Assembly: GCA_023439185.1 (NCBI GenBank)
Contig: JAEXOR010000059.1
Location: forward strand, 1-64,000
Reading direction: 5' to 3'
DNA from: Bacillota bacterium
Lineage (GTDB): Bacteria > Bacillota > Desulfotomaculia > Desulfotomaculales > Desulfallaceae
Length of the DNA: 64,000 nucleotides
Numbering within the stretch: position 1 is the stretch's first letter; every line of letters begins with the position of its first letter. Positions 1-9,800 of the stretch are shown in pieces. Made by a program: the position numbers and the translations under genes. The notes under the pieces are model-generated. The model saw only the letters and a program-made list of their open reading frames with translations, made no database searches and was not told the origin of the DNA.

Positions 1-363
1 TCCTTGCTCCGGTATCCCTGCACTATGGACAAATACGTCCTGCCTGTTTGTTTCGAGTAGGTTTTTCGTAGATACATATGCATAGCCCCTCTTTACTATT
101 TTATCATGTTACACATGGTTACACAACATATATTCGCAAAAACTTGACAAAAAAATTAAGCCCGCAGGCCTTGGCTTCCTTTGCTTTTTGGTTCACCCTC
201 TTTTTCAGTGGCTTCCGAAAAGACGATATATCCTCTATGATTAATATTGAAATTTTTTATGATAGGGCGAAAAAAATAAAAAAATTCAATGCACATCTAT
301 AACAACATATTAATATACGAACCGTTTGCAGTTTCAAATAAATGCTACAGGAGGGATGAACTA
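1..363. other. AT-rich stretch without a supported gene
   Basis: I see no convincing coding region here. One open frame at 78-302 (+) has no ribosome binding site and a composition unlike a protein, with runs of K, I and F from A/T-rich DNA. The stretch ends in a strong AGGAGGG at 349-355, which serves the tiny frame that follows. No promoter pair could be assigned. Confidence 0.5.
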
Positions 364-426
364 ATGTTTACAAAGCACTGGATGCTTAGGGAAACAGCTC
401 ACTGCAAGGAAGGCTGCATATTCTAG
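364..426 (+). CDS. possible 20-residue peptide with strong RBS
   Basis: An ATG at 364 lies 8 nt after a perfect AGGAGGG and opens a 20-codon frame with two cysteines near its C-terminus (HCKEGC). An overlapping three-codon frame (ATG AAC TAA) starts at 356. The ribosome binding site is as good as that of any real gene in the window, which is the only argument for translation. I do not recognise the peptide, and it is not SCIFF. It could instead be the relic of a gene start left by a deletion. It is convergent with the lipoprotein gene at 464-862. Confidence 0.25.
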   Translation: MFTKHWMLRETAHCKEGCIF

Positions 427-463
427 TCCCGGGCAAGACGATAAACTGCCCTCTCCCGGGTTC

Positions 464-862
464 TCACCCTGGAGATAACACCTGCACCGGGCATAAAATT
501 AACAGGGGATTCTCACGATTAGTTGTGAGAATCCCCGAATTCCGGTAAGTTCCATCCTCTCCCAGCCGCAACGTGATATAACTCTCGACATAAAAAGTCT
601 TTTCCTTTTTGTCATAGACGATGTTGAAATTTCTTTGGATGCTTTGATCCGCCACCCATACCACAGCGCCGGCCCGTCCGGGATAGCGGTGGGGAACCTG
701 CATCTCCTCGTACACCAGATCCAGCGGTTCTTCTTGGGCATTATTGGAGTCCGTTACCGCCCTGAGGATCTGGTCCCTGTCGGGCGTTGGAGGCAGCAGC
801 GTACAGGAGCAAAGCAGCAGCGCCGCCGGCAATAGCGCCGCGATTAACCATGCAGCCTTCAT
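464..862 (-). CDS. small secreted lipoprotein, function unknown
   Basis: This 132-residue protein has a lipoprotein signal peptide: short basic start, hydrophobic stretch at about residues 4-18, and a cysteine at a lipobox-like LLLCSC. The mature part is short and mixed, with a beta-rich feel (runs such as GAVVWVADQS and FYVESYITLRL). I do not recognise the family. It is the last gene of a ten-gene minus-strand operon and overlaps the preceding gene by 4 bp, so it is translationally coupled to it. It is probably anchored on the outer face of the membrane, near the DUF2207 and repeat proteins of the same operon. Confidence 0.75.
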   Translation of the reverse strand: MKAAWLIAALLPAALLLCSCTLLPPTPDRDQILRAVTDSNNAQEEPLDLVYEEMQVPHRYPGRAGAVVWVADQSIQRNFNIVYDKKEKTFYVESYITLRLGEDGTYRNSGILTTNRENPLLILCPVQVLSPG

Positions 863-1428
863 ATCTTTGGTTGCTCCCCTGTTAAGTGCTTTGTCTTCAG
901 CATCACTTCACGCTCCACCCGGGCGAAATTGTCCGGGTTACAAAACAGCGCGATGCTTTCCCCAAAGCCGCCCCCCAGCAAAATGGTGTGGTTCCGGGGG
1001 TTGTATTTCACCTTGCCGACACGGCCCCATTTGAGGAATACGTCCTGTCTCGACTGCGCCAGCATCCCCGCGCCCGCCACGGCGGGCCTGCCGGAAAGCA
1101 GCCCCAATACCACCGTGAGGGCATTGATCATGCTGTTCTTTTTCGCCTGCCCCGCCTGGGTGCGGCAGCGAACGCCCTGATCATCCAGCACGAATTCCGC
1201 CTCATATTTTCCCCTGTATACCACCATGATGAAAAGCCAGGTCAGGACAAGCACGGCGCCGATCAATCCCAATCCGTAAAGCGTATAAACGCTTTTACCC
1301 GACGTAAGCCCGATTACAAGCGCGACAATGCCGAAGGGAATGCCGACAGCGATACCCAGTTGCTTTAAGATCACCGTGTTCTTGAAGATGGGCACGCCGG
1401 CGCGCCATTTTATTATTTCACTCAACAT
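859..1428 (-). CDS. two-span membrane protein of the envelope operon
   Basis: I chose the ATG at 1428 (MLSEIIKW...), preceded by AAGAAGGCGAT. The frame stays open 35 codons further but would then run into the neighbouring gene. The product has about 189 residues with two hydrophobic segments close together (about residues 20-65: LGIAVGIPFGIVALVIGL, then YGLGLIGAVLVLTWLFIMVV). A soluble C-terminal part follows that may be PH-like (FVLDDQGVRCRTQ ... VFLKWGRVGKVKYNP). That domain guess rests only on the alternating beta pattern. A second weak hydrophobic stretch is rich in Ala and Gly. No enzyme motif is visible. It overlaps the lipoprotein gene by 4 bp. Confidence 0.75.
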   Translation of the reverse strand: MLSEIIKWRAGVPIFKNTVILKQLGIAVGIPFGIVALVIGLTSGKSVYTLYGLGLIGAVLVLTWLFIMVVYRGKYEAEFVLDDQGVRCRTQAGQAKKNSMINALTVVLGLLSGRPAVAGAGMLAQSRQDVFLKWGRVGKVKYNPRNHTILLGGGFGESIALFCNPDNFARVEREVMLKTKHLTGEQPKI

Positions 1429-1457
1429 ATCGCCTTCTTTCAAAAAACACATCAGGC

Positions 1458-2141
1458 CTATTTCAGAAGCGGGCATTTGCAGCGAAAGCAATAGTCGGCA
1501 TTTACGTCGTTTAAACTGGCGCAGGCGTTGCAAAAGATTATTTTATCATTTGATTTGTCATATTTCTCCAGCGAATTCAGCCCGCCGTGATGCCGTACCT
1601 TGTCGCCGATTTGATAGTAATTGTAAACGGTATCGTCATTCTCGGCGCTGGTGGTGTGTATACCGCCGTTATTCTTCCTAATAATTACATTAAACTGGGT
1701 ATATTGCTGCCAGTAATAGTCGTTGTTACCGGTATGGCGCTTGCGCTTTTTTTTCTCGATTGTTTTGTCCGTCACCACGCCGTCCCAGGTGGTGCTCCTG
1801 TTCCTGCCGATAACCTGGAGCATGGCCATGGCCAGGAACATTCCCCCGATGCCGCAGCCGATGAATAACGCCTCGGGGTTGTCCATGTCCGAACTGGTTT
1901 CGCCATAGATATAGAAACCTATAACAGCCGCCAGCGCCAGCACCGACGAGAACATTACCGCCCAGCGCTTGGTATTTTTGATATACCGGGCAAAGGCCGG
2001 GTCGTTAATCCGGTCCGAATAACCCTTTAACTCCTTCCGGGCCGGCTTCTCACTTTCCTCCGCCCGGGGCATGGCGCCGCCGCAATTGATACAAAACATT
2101 ACGCTTTGCTCTGAATCAACCCCGCAACCGGGACAACGCAT
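1458..2141 (-). CDS. membrane protein with zinc ribbons at both ends
   Basis: This 227-residue protein starts with a zinc ribbon (CPGCGVDSEQSVMFCINCGG) and ends with a second CxxC pair motif (CNACASLNDVNADYCFRCKC). Two transmembrane segments lie between, at about residues 60-80 and 92-112. Both ribbons should be cytosolic if the segments form a hairpin, leaving the central DGVVTDKTIEKK... region also inside. The start has a clear GGGGGAGG site. Three proteins of this operon carry such ribbons, a pattern seen in Firmicute membrane regulators and assembly factors. The specific function is unknown. Confidence 0.8.
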   Translation of the reverse strand: MRCPGCGVDSEQSVMFCINCGGAMPRAEESEKPARKELKGYSDRINDPAFARYIKNTKRWAVMFSSVLALAAVIGFYIYGETSSDMDNPEALFIGCGIGGMFLAMAMLQVIGRNRSTTWDGVVTDKTIEKKKRKRHTGNNDYYWQQYTQFNVIIRKNNGGIHTTSAENDDTVYNYYQIGDKVRHHGGLNSLEKYDKSNDKIIFCNACASLNDVNADYCFRCKCPLLK

Positions 2142-2165
2142 GTGTTTCCTCCCCCTATTACAATG

Positions 2166-4067
2166 TTACCGGCCGCCGTAGCTGGAGCCGCCGCCACCGC
2201 CGCCACCGCCGGAGGAAAATCCGCCGCCCCCGCCAGACCCGGACGAGGACTTGCTTACCGCCGTATGGGCTGTTTTTAATGAACGCTCCACCGCCGCTCC
2301 GATATCGGCAAAGGAATCGTGCAGTTCGTTAAAGCTGTTCCAGGCGCCGTGGGCCATCCAGCCGTGGGCGAAGCGGTGGTCGCCGTCCCGCATATCCGGG
2401 AATACCAGTTCCAACTGTTTAATTACCTCCCGGGCCACCCCCAGGGTCACGGCGTAAACCAGGTAGTGCTCCCAAATGATTAAACTCGGTATTTCATGGC
2501 GATCCATTTGTGAAAAATGCTGCAGAAAACGCCGGAAAGCCTGCCAGCGTACAAAATCCTCCTGTCCAGTGGGCGAGCGTTTTTTAAAGGACCGGGGCGC
2601 CAGACCCACTATGGCCCCGGCCAGCATCAGGGCAAACCCCGGAATGAGCCGCTCGTCATTGGCGTTCGCCGCGCCCGCCGTAAACAGCAGCAATCCCAGC
2701 AACATAGCTACCAGCGGCATATAGCCGCTGTACGCGAAAAAGTCCAGTTCCTCTCCCTGCCCGTTTACTCCCGCCGTCCACTGCCGCCAAAAAGCGTTAA
2801 AGTCGCGGCTCTGTTTCTTGGCGTAGGCTTCTATCTCGGTTAAATAGACGTAATCCCGTCCCCCGGCCACGGATTGCCGGAGATAATGCAGCAAATCCTC
2901 TTCATGGGGGCGCAATACCGCGTCTTCGGGTTTTCTCAATGAGGCCGGTTCCGGAGCGGACAGGAAAGTAAGGCGATAGGTCTTGGCTTCCCTGGCGCCC
3001 AGCATTTTGCGCACCTCATACCTTTCTTCCTCCACAGACAGGAACTTGCGCCGGGTTAAATCCAGGATGGTGGCCGTGAGATCCTGAGGCTTGATCTTCA
3101 TGTAATTCCACAGGGCGCCCAGTTCCGCCGGGCTGTACGGACCGGGCAGCTCACGGTAGTAAGGACCGTCAAACTGGGTGGGATAACTGCGTCCGTATTT
3201 ACGCCACAAAAGGTATACGATACCCAGGGCCGCCAGTACAATAGCACCGGCGGCGCCGATTTCCGCCCGGGCCTCTATTCTTTCACGGTTGGCTTTCTCC
3301 GCCCAGCCGCGCTCCTCGGCAAGAATGCCCGGCAAAGCCGCTCCGCCGGTACGCGCCTCTGCCGGCGCGTTGGGGAATAACTCCACCGGCATAACCACCC
3401 GCCCCTCCACAAAGGTATAGGGCGGCAGTTTATCAACCTGCCAGGTAACGGCATCGGCGCCGGTGAAATTCACTTCACCCTGCAGCGGTCCGTGCCCCCA
3501 GATTAATATGTCCTCGCCCTGCCGGTAGTTGACGGCGTCCGGCGGCAGCTTGAGATGCACCCGCACGGCGTCGATCCGCTGGGCATTGTCCGAACCGATA
3601 AATTTGCGGTACAGCTCGGCGGCGTCTTCGTGCATCTTCACCGCGTTGACGACGCGGTAGGATACATCAAAGACGCGGACTTCGTCGGCGGCGCTGACAC
3701 TCCAATCAATGGTGACTTTATCGCCTTCGTCCTTGACCATGAACGTGCCCGGAGGGCCGTAATCGCTCCCGGCATTAAAGGTATAGGATTGGCCGTTCTC
3801 ATGCACCGCCACGTCCTGAACCGGCGCTCCCCCCCGGGGGATATTGATAAAAAACCCTTTCCAGAGGCCGGAAAAGTCAACCGTCAGTTTTTCGGTCACC
3901 TGCATGGAGGCGTCCGGCAATAATTCAGCTTCCACCACCACCTGCCGGATGGCAAAGCTGCGCTCCGCCCGGGCCGTTTCAGGAAACGCCTGCAGCGTCA
4001 GCAAGCCCAGGATGAGCATAATCAGCCCGCATTTAAGCAACAGCCGGTATCTGTTGATTTTTTTCAT
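2166..4067 (-). CDS. DUF2207 family membrane protein
   Basis: The 633 residues read as a typical DUF2207 protein. An N-terminal signal or anchor segment (about 10-30) precedes a beta-rich external domain (about 35-255, opening with FAIRQVVVEAELLPDASMQV). A transmembrane helix lies at about 272-290 and a pair of helices at about 450-490. The C-terminal tail is almost pure Gly and Ser (residues 605-633). The Gly-rich end is common in this family and in TPM-type proteins. Function is unknown. DUF2207 genes often sit beside lemA, as here with an 18-bp gap, which supports a joint envelope role. Confidence 0.9.
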   Translation of the reverse strand: MKKINRYRLLLKCGLIMLILGLLTLQAFPETARAERSFAIRQVVVEAELLPDASMQVTEKLTVDFSGLWKGFFINIPRGGAPVQDVAVHENGQSYTFNAGSDYGPPGTFMVKDEGDKVTIDWSVSAADEVRVFDVSYRVVNAVKMHEDAAELYRKFIGSDNAQRIDAVRVHLKLPPDAVNYRQGEDILIWGHGPLQGEVNFTGADAVTWQVDKLPPYTFVEGRVVMPVELFPNAPAEARTGGAALPGILAEERGWAEKANRERIEARAEIGAAGAIVLAALGIVYLLWRKYGRSYPTQFDGPYYRELPGPYSPAELGALWNYMKIKPQDLTATILDLTRRKFLSVEEERYEVRKMLGAREAKTYRLTFLSAPEPASLRKPEDAVLRPHEEDLLHYLRQSVAGGRDYVYLTEIEAYAKKQSRDFNAFWRQWTAGVNGQGEELDFFAYSGYMPLVAMLLGLLLFTAGAANANDERLIPGFALMLAGAIVGLAPRSFKKRSPTGQEDFVRWQAFRRFLQHFSQMDRHEIPSLIIWEHYLVYAVTLGVAREVIKQLELVFPDMRDGDHRFAHGWMAHGAWNSFNELHDSFADIGAAVERSLKTAHTAVSKSSSGSGGGGGFSSGGGGGGGGSSYGGR

Positions 4068-4084
4068 CGTTTCTGCCAGCCCCT

Positions 4085-4645
4085 TTAAAAATTGACCTGG
4101 ACATTCTGTCTGGCTTCGGTTTCCCCCTGGAGAGTGAAATAATCCACCATCCCGAAACCCAGCATGCCGGCCACCAGGTTGTTGGGAAATACTTCAATTT
4201 TGGTGTTGAATATCTGCACGGCGTCGTTATAAAACTGACGGGCAAAGGAAATTTTGTTTTCGGTGTCGCTCAGCTCCGACTGCAGTTGAATAAAGTTGGT
4301 ATTGGCTTTTAGGTCCGGATAAGCTTCCGCCACCGCGAACAAAGACTTTAAAGCGCCGCTCAAAATGTTCTCCGCCCGGGCCTGCTCTGTGACGCTCCCG
4401 GCGTTGACGGCCATATTTCTGGCTTGGGTCACCTTTTCCAGGGTGTCCCTTTCGTGCCGGACGTACCCTTTGACGGCGTTGACCAGGTTGGGGATCAGGT
4501 CATAACGCCTTTTAAGCTGCACGTCCACCTGGGACCAGGCGTTTTGCACCCTTTGCCGCAGCTGCACCAGCTTATTGTAGATAGCGATTAAAAAACCGCC
4601 GACCGCCACCAGCAATGCCGCCAGTATGATCATTCCCGTGAGCAT
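4085..4645 (-). CDS. lemA: LemA family protein
   Basis: The 186-residue product has one N-terminal membrane helix (residues 3-22) and then the helical LemA domain with its hallmark stretch NAWSQVDVQLKRRYDLIPNL. The length is normal for the family. A GGGGAGGAG site precedes the ATG. LemA proteins are membrane-anchored helical bundles of unknown biochemical role. They are typically encoded next to DUF2207 or TPM-domain genes, which is exactly the arrangement here. It lies inside the ten-gene envelope operon. Confidence 0.93.
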   Translation of the reverse strand: MLTGMIILAALLVAVGGFLIAIYNKLVQLRQRVQNAWSQVDVQLKRRYDLIPNLVNAVKGYVRHERDTLEKVTQARNMAVNAGSVTEQARAENILSGALKSLFAVAEAYPDLKANTNFIQLQSELSDTENKISFARQFYNDAVQIFNTKIEVFPNNLVAGMLGFGMVDYFTLQGETEARQNVQVNF

Positions 4646-4697
4646 TTTACTCCTCCCCTGAATTTAATGGTTTTTAAACGCTGAATGGACTGCGGGT

Positions 4698-5666
4698 TTA
4701 ACTCTGGGTACGGTCGTCGTGAATAACGGCGTAATTGACAGCCCACTTCTTGACGATGTCCGCCGCCTGTTGATCCTCCAGGCTGCTAAAACCGGTCAAC
4801 TTTATATAATCCGCACCCTCAAGGGAACTCCTGACCATCACCCGGCCCATGCCTGGCGCATAATAGGTGATTGTCTTCAGTCCCATGGCCTGGTTATCCT
4901 CCGCCAGCAGCAAACAATTATCTAAAGTTACGAAGCCGAGATCCAGGCTGACTCCCATGTCCGCCACTTCCCATACCACCGTTCCGAATTCATCCTGGTA
5001 ATTCCAGGTCTGCCCCACGGAGAGGTTGTTTTTCAACACCGGATAAATTTCCGTGGGGATGTCGTCATAGATATAATAGATGCCGTCGGCGCGTTCTACA
5101 TAGTGAAAGGCAAACCCGTATGTTTCCCCGCTTTCCTCATTGAGTTCAACTTCACTGACCCGCACCGTTTCGGACGGGACCACCCGCGCGGTGACACGCT
5201 CCATATCCCCGGCGGTTCCGTCGGGATAATAAACATAAAAACTGCACTTGAGGGAAGGCTCCGGCAGATAAGTGACCGCCCGGCTCAAATCCGGAGCGGG
5301 GGCCCCGGTCCCGGCGTCATCCCGCTGCCCGGCTTCTTTGCCCGCCAATGCGGTCACAGCCGGACCCTCACCGCCGGACAGCCACCAGTAAAGCCCCCCT
5401 CCGCCGGCAAATATTAAAACCAAGATGCCGATCATCATCGTCAGGGCACGGCTGTTTTTAGCCGCGGATATGGAGGTTTGACCCGCCCCGGGCTGATGCG
5501 GCGGCTTCGCCGGCCCGCTTTGTTCCGGAGACGTTACCGGCCCCGGCATTTCTTCTTTGTTTGTCGGCGTCCGGGTGTCGAAACCGCAGTCTCCGCAAAA
5601 CCTGTCATGCTCCATAATTTTACTGCCGCACCGGGGACAAAACTTTACAGTGTTCAATTCTTTCAC
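4698..5666 (-). CDS. zinc-ribbon membrane protein with external domain
   Basis: The 322 residues divide into a cytosolic N-terminal zinc ribbon (CPRCGSKIMEHDRFCGDCG, about 10-28), a Pro-rich linker, one transmembrane helix (about 78-97) and a large external C-terminal domain of about 220 residues. The external part is beta-rich and has no cysteine motif or catalytic signature I can name. Start is GTG with only a weak upstream GCGGGG. Single-span zinc-ribbon proteins of this layout are frequent in Firmicutes and mostly unassigned. It belongs to the same operon as lemA. Confidence 0.8.
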   Translation of the reverse strand: MKELNTVKFCPRCGSKIMEHDRFCGDCGFDTRTPTNKEEMPGPVTSPEQSGPAKPPHQPGAGQTSISAAKNSRALTMMIGILVLIFAGGGGLYWWLSGGEGPAVTALAGKEAGQRDDAGTGAPAPDLSRAVTYLPEPSLKCSFYVYYPDGTAGDMERVTARVVPSETVRVSEVELNEESGETYGFAFHYVERADGIYYIYDDIPTEIYPVLKNNLSVGQTWNYQDEFGTVVWEVADMGVSLDLGFVTLDNCLLLAEDNQAMGLKTITYYAPGMGRVMVRSSLEGADYIKLTGFSSLEDQQAADIVKKWAVNYAVIHDDRTQS

Positions 5667-5675
5667 CCCGCAATT

Positions 5676-6785
5676 TTATAAAGGAGCGCCGCATCCGGTA
5701 CAAAACTTTTTATCAGGGCGAATCTTGCTGCCGCACCGGCCGCAAAATTTGGGCCGCGGTTCGGCGGCAGCGGGCGCAACCGCAGCCGCGCCAATCGCCC
5801 CGCGCAGCGATTCCATCCATTTACCCAAAGTAGTTTTAAGTTCGGCGCCGGCGGCGGCTTGATGGCGAAAACGGCGTTCACCGCCGCTCCCGGTTTCAAA
5901 TGAGAACAGGTGGGTCGCAAAGGCGGTGAAGGCTATAAACACCCGGGAAAGGACCCGTTCTTCGCCGTTCAGCAAAGCGCCGGCCCAGCAGCCCGCCGCT
6001 CCCGTCCAGGTCTGTAAAAATTCGGCGCCCATGGCTGCGGTCCGCTCCGCCATCGTGATCACTTGCCGCTCATTGATGCTGATAAAACCCAGTTCCTCAA
6101 GTTTCTTCAGGTGTTCGGGCTGCAGCTTAACCCGGCTGTTTTTAAGACCCGGGGTAAGCTCAAACAGGGCCGGCAGCAGCCAGCGCTGATCCGCTCCGGC
6201 CAGGGAACGCTTTAAAATCCCCATAAAATCCGGCGTGCTGATGGAAATACCAGCCAAATCGCGATATTCCAGCATGCTCTCCATATGGAAACGCCGGTAA
6301 AGGTCTATACAGTGCAGAGCGCAGACCAGCACTTCCAGCTCCAATCCCTCCGGGAAAACCGCCCGGTAATCACCGGCGCCTGCCGAAGCGTAAACGCCGG
6401 ACCACCACTGCAGAAAGGCTCCGCTGTCGGGAAACATCAGCAACAGCAGTTCGCCCCGGGAGTTGGTCAGTTGGATCAAAACTCCTTCGTCATCCCTGGT
6501 CATCAAAGCATGATAACTGTCATCGGCGGTACCCGCCCCGCCCCTTTGAATGAGGATTTTCAAATCCGGCGCCAGTAATTTCCGGGCCGCCTGAAAGAAT
6601 GCGGGACTTTCCGCCAGTGCCTTGAATGCCGGAGAAGGAGCGCTGACGGCGGCCTGCTCCGCCTGATAGCTGAATGGCGACAGGCTGCCGCCGTTTAACC
6701 CGGAGCGCCTGAACAAATGATTGATATCCCCCGGCATGAGCTTAAAAACTTCAGCGCCGTGCGGCACATTTTGATTCATATCCAT
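5676..6785 (-). CDS. soluble protein with C-terminal zinc ribbon
   Basis: This 369-residue protein has no signal peptide or membrane helix, so it is probably cytosolic. It ends in a zinc ribbon (CGRCGSKIRPDKKFCTGCG, the last 23 residues). The body is helical and Leu/Ala rich. I do not recognise its fold; it vaguely resembles an ESX or contractile-accessory protein in being acidic and helical, but that is not evidence. ATG follows GGGGGGCG. It starts 18 bp after the stop of the giant repeat-protein gene, so co-expression is likely. It could be a cytosolic partner of the membrane components. Confidence 0.75.
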   Translation of the reverse strand: MDMNQNVPHGAEVFKLMPGDINHLFRRSGLNGGSLSPFSYQAEQAAVSAPSPAFKALAESPAFFQAARKLLAPDLKILIQRGGAGTADDSYHALMTRDDEGVLIQLTNSRGELLLLMFPDSGAFLQWWSGVYASAGAGDYRAVFPEGLELEVLVCALHCIDLYRRFHMESMLEYRDLAGISISTPDFMGILKRSLAGADQRWLLPALFELTPGLKNSRVKLQPEHLKKLEELGFISINERQVITMAERTAAMGAEFLQTWTGAAGCWAGALLNGEERVLSRVFIAFTAFATHLFSFETGSGGERRFRHQAAAGAELKTTLGKWMESLRGAIGAAAVAPAAAEPRPKFCGRCGSKIRPDKKFCTGCGAPL

Positions 6786-6802
6786 GGCACGCCCCCCAGG
6801 CT

Positions 6803-9800
6803 TTACTTATTTTTTAGGGCCGCCCGCAACGAGCCGATGCGGCTGCCGATCTTCCCGGCCAGGTCCCCGGGACTGTCGTAGCCCAGCTCTTGCAGGCGGG
6901 CCGCCCGGACAGCCGGTGACAGTTTGTTGTTTTCCACCACCTGCAGGGCCTTCTTCATATTATCCGGCATATCGTCTATTTTGTAGCCCATTTCCCTGTA
7001 GCCCCGCTCCAGGTTGCGGTATTGATCCCCGGTCTTTTTCAGATTTTCCAGCGCTTCGGTCCGGCTGCCAAGGTCTCCCTTGCGCCAATAGTTATTGACT
7101 TTATTCTTTTCCATCAAGCCAAGCCCCTCGGGGTCTATTAGCCGGCCTTCCCCGTCCGCCGCTATGGCGGCGCCGGGACGGAGCGGTTTTTCACCCATGG
7201 TTATGGCGCCCCGCTGCGTACTGAAATCCCGGGCCGCTTCGGGATGGAAAACATCGGTGGGGGTTTCCCCGTGCAGCTCGGCCCAGCGGCGCAGTTGCTT
7301 GGGTTTAGACATCCGTCCCCAGCTTTCGCCCGGGAATTTTTCGATGGCCTTATCAAGGGTGAACCCGGTGTTTTCGGCATAAGATTTATAGTAGACATGT
7401 TCCCATTCACCGCGCGGGACCTCAACCCAGTCCACTGTGCCGTCCTTGCCCGTAACCTTCCAGAGGGCAATGATGTCGTTATCGGTGTTCACGTCCCAGG
7501 GATGGTATTCCCTGCCCGGCGTACGCACCGTCTCCACCCTGATTTCCGCCCCGTTGTATTTGGCCGATAAATGATCCTGCACATTTTTATAGGAAGGCTG
7601 GTATACTTTTTCATTCAGCAATTCGTTGAACTCGCTTTTTACCTGCCGGGCGCCGCCGGTGCCCAGTTCAGCCCCCAGGCCGTCCACGTTTTCCGCGTTT
7701 TTCAGCGTTCGCATGGCCGCCGGGTCGGATTTCATGTTCAGAGCGTCCTCCACCGTAAGCTTTTCGCCGCGCTGTACTTTATCGGCCACATGCCAGGTTT
7801 TCTCCTCGGCCTGGAGCCGGTATTCGTCATAAACGGCCTGATTCTTGATTAGATCCTGCTGCTTGGCCGGCGGCAACCGGTCAAAGTCCTTCATTGATTT
7901 CTGCAGTTTTTCTTGAGCCTTCGCCACCGCCGCGGGGTCGTTGATCACCTCGTCGGCGGACCGTCCGCCGCGATTAATGGATTGTGCGGCCGCGTCGCCG
8001 GCATCGTCCGGGGCGCCTTTAACGGCCTTGCCCGCTGCGTCGTCGACGCTGTCCGAGGCGCTTTTAACTGCTTTGCCCGCCGCGGAAGCTGCGTCATCGG
8101 CGGCGGAACCGCCCGTTTTCTTAATCGCTTTATTAATTGCTTTCTCCAGGCCTTCTTCGCCCATTTCCGTGCTCAATTCGGCAATCTGTTTCTCAATGTT
8201 TTTAATAGCCTGGTCGGCGGCTTCCTTGCTGATCAGCCCCATGGCCGCGCTGCCGGCCTGGTTGTATTTACTGGCCTTAAGCAGGGCCTCCTCCACGAAA
8301 TCCGCCGCCTTGTTAACCAGGACCGGGTACCTCTCCAGCATTTCCCGGGAAATCTTACCACCGGCAAATCCTATAAACCGGCCCATTTGTTCCTCCAAAA
8401 TCACCATGCCGATGGCCCTGGTAACCGCCCGGAAATCGGATTCCCCCTTGTCTATGGAATCTTTGATCCGGTGCATGGCTTCCGCCACAGTCAGGGCGCC
8501 GTCCATAGCCGCCTGGGCGGCCCCCGCCCCGGTGGCGGCGGTAATCATAATCCGGGCCGTCATGCCCAGCACTGATATATTACCCTCGGCATCCTCGCCG
8601 GTCACCACTTCCCGGGCCATTTCGGCATTGGCCTTCAATGCCGAACCAACGTCCTTATACCAGGGGTCCTGCTCCCAGCGCGCTCCGGTATCGGCGGCGG
8701 TTTCTCCCTTGATGCGCTTGCCGATGACCCGGTTAATCCTTTCCATTTTATCCCGGTCGATTTCTCTGCCTGCCAATATGTCGTTCTTCAGTTCCTGAAC
8801 GGCCTTGTCGACATCTCCGGGGCCGCCCTGGGTGCCGATGCCATATTTGTCCGCCGCCTTCTGCATTTGCTCCAGTCTTTTCCAGTCGGCCATATTCTGA
8901 TCAATGGCCTTGCTGGCGGCATCCTGGCGCTGGCTCATTTTTTCTATTTCCTGCCTGGTGCGCCGCAAATCCTCACCCAGGTCCTCCTGCCAGCTTTCAA
9001 AACGATTTTTATAGGATTCCAGTTCCTCATTGGGAACGGAACCGCCGGTCAGCAGGTTCTTCCATTCGCCGGTTTTGGCGTCGTACTCCAGCGGGTATTC
9101 TTTTCCGTCGCCCTTGCCCACCAGGGTGATGGTATCACCGTGTTTGGGCACGCCGGCGGCATCAGGACCCTGGGCTCCTTCCGGGAAGCCCGCCTGTTCC
9201 CCGGCAGCGGCCGGAACCTCCGGTCCTTCCTGCTCGCCCGGGCTCGCGGGCATCTCCGGCGCATCTTGCTCGCCCGGGACGGCGGGCGTTTCCGGCATAT
9301 CCTGTTCCCCCGGGACGGCGGGCACGCTCTCCCCGCCTTCGGGCACATTAATACCCGGGTCCTGCGGCTGGGGCGCGAAAGGCTGCCCCGCCTCCGGCGC
9401 GGACTCGGTGGTCCATGGCTTGGGCCCGTATTTTTCCACCGTCCTGGGATAGGGTTCGCCCAGAGGCGGCTTGGTGGGCTTCCAGTTTTCGCCTATAATG
9501 ACGATGCCCCCGTCGAAGGGATCACGCACGTGCACATTGAAAGGGCTATCCCCCTCATATGGGTTTTCCGACCAGTGCCTGCCCGCCTTGTTATACCCGT
9601 CGGCATTGTATCCGCTCCAGTGGTAGCCGTCCTTGCCGTAACCCCGCCGGTCGTAACCCCAGGGGTCGTAGCCGCCGCGGTTATAGCCCTCGTAATTAAA
9701 CCCTTGCCGGTCATAACCGTCACGGTCGTAACCGTCCTGGTTGAAACCATCACGGTCGTAACCATGCTCGTCATAACCTTCCCGTTGTCTGCCCTGCCGG

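Noticed and set aside
78..302. 74-codon frame at the window start
   Set aside because: No ribosome binding site, AT-driven composition, no recognisable features.
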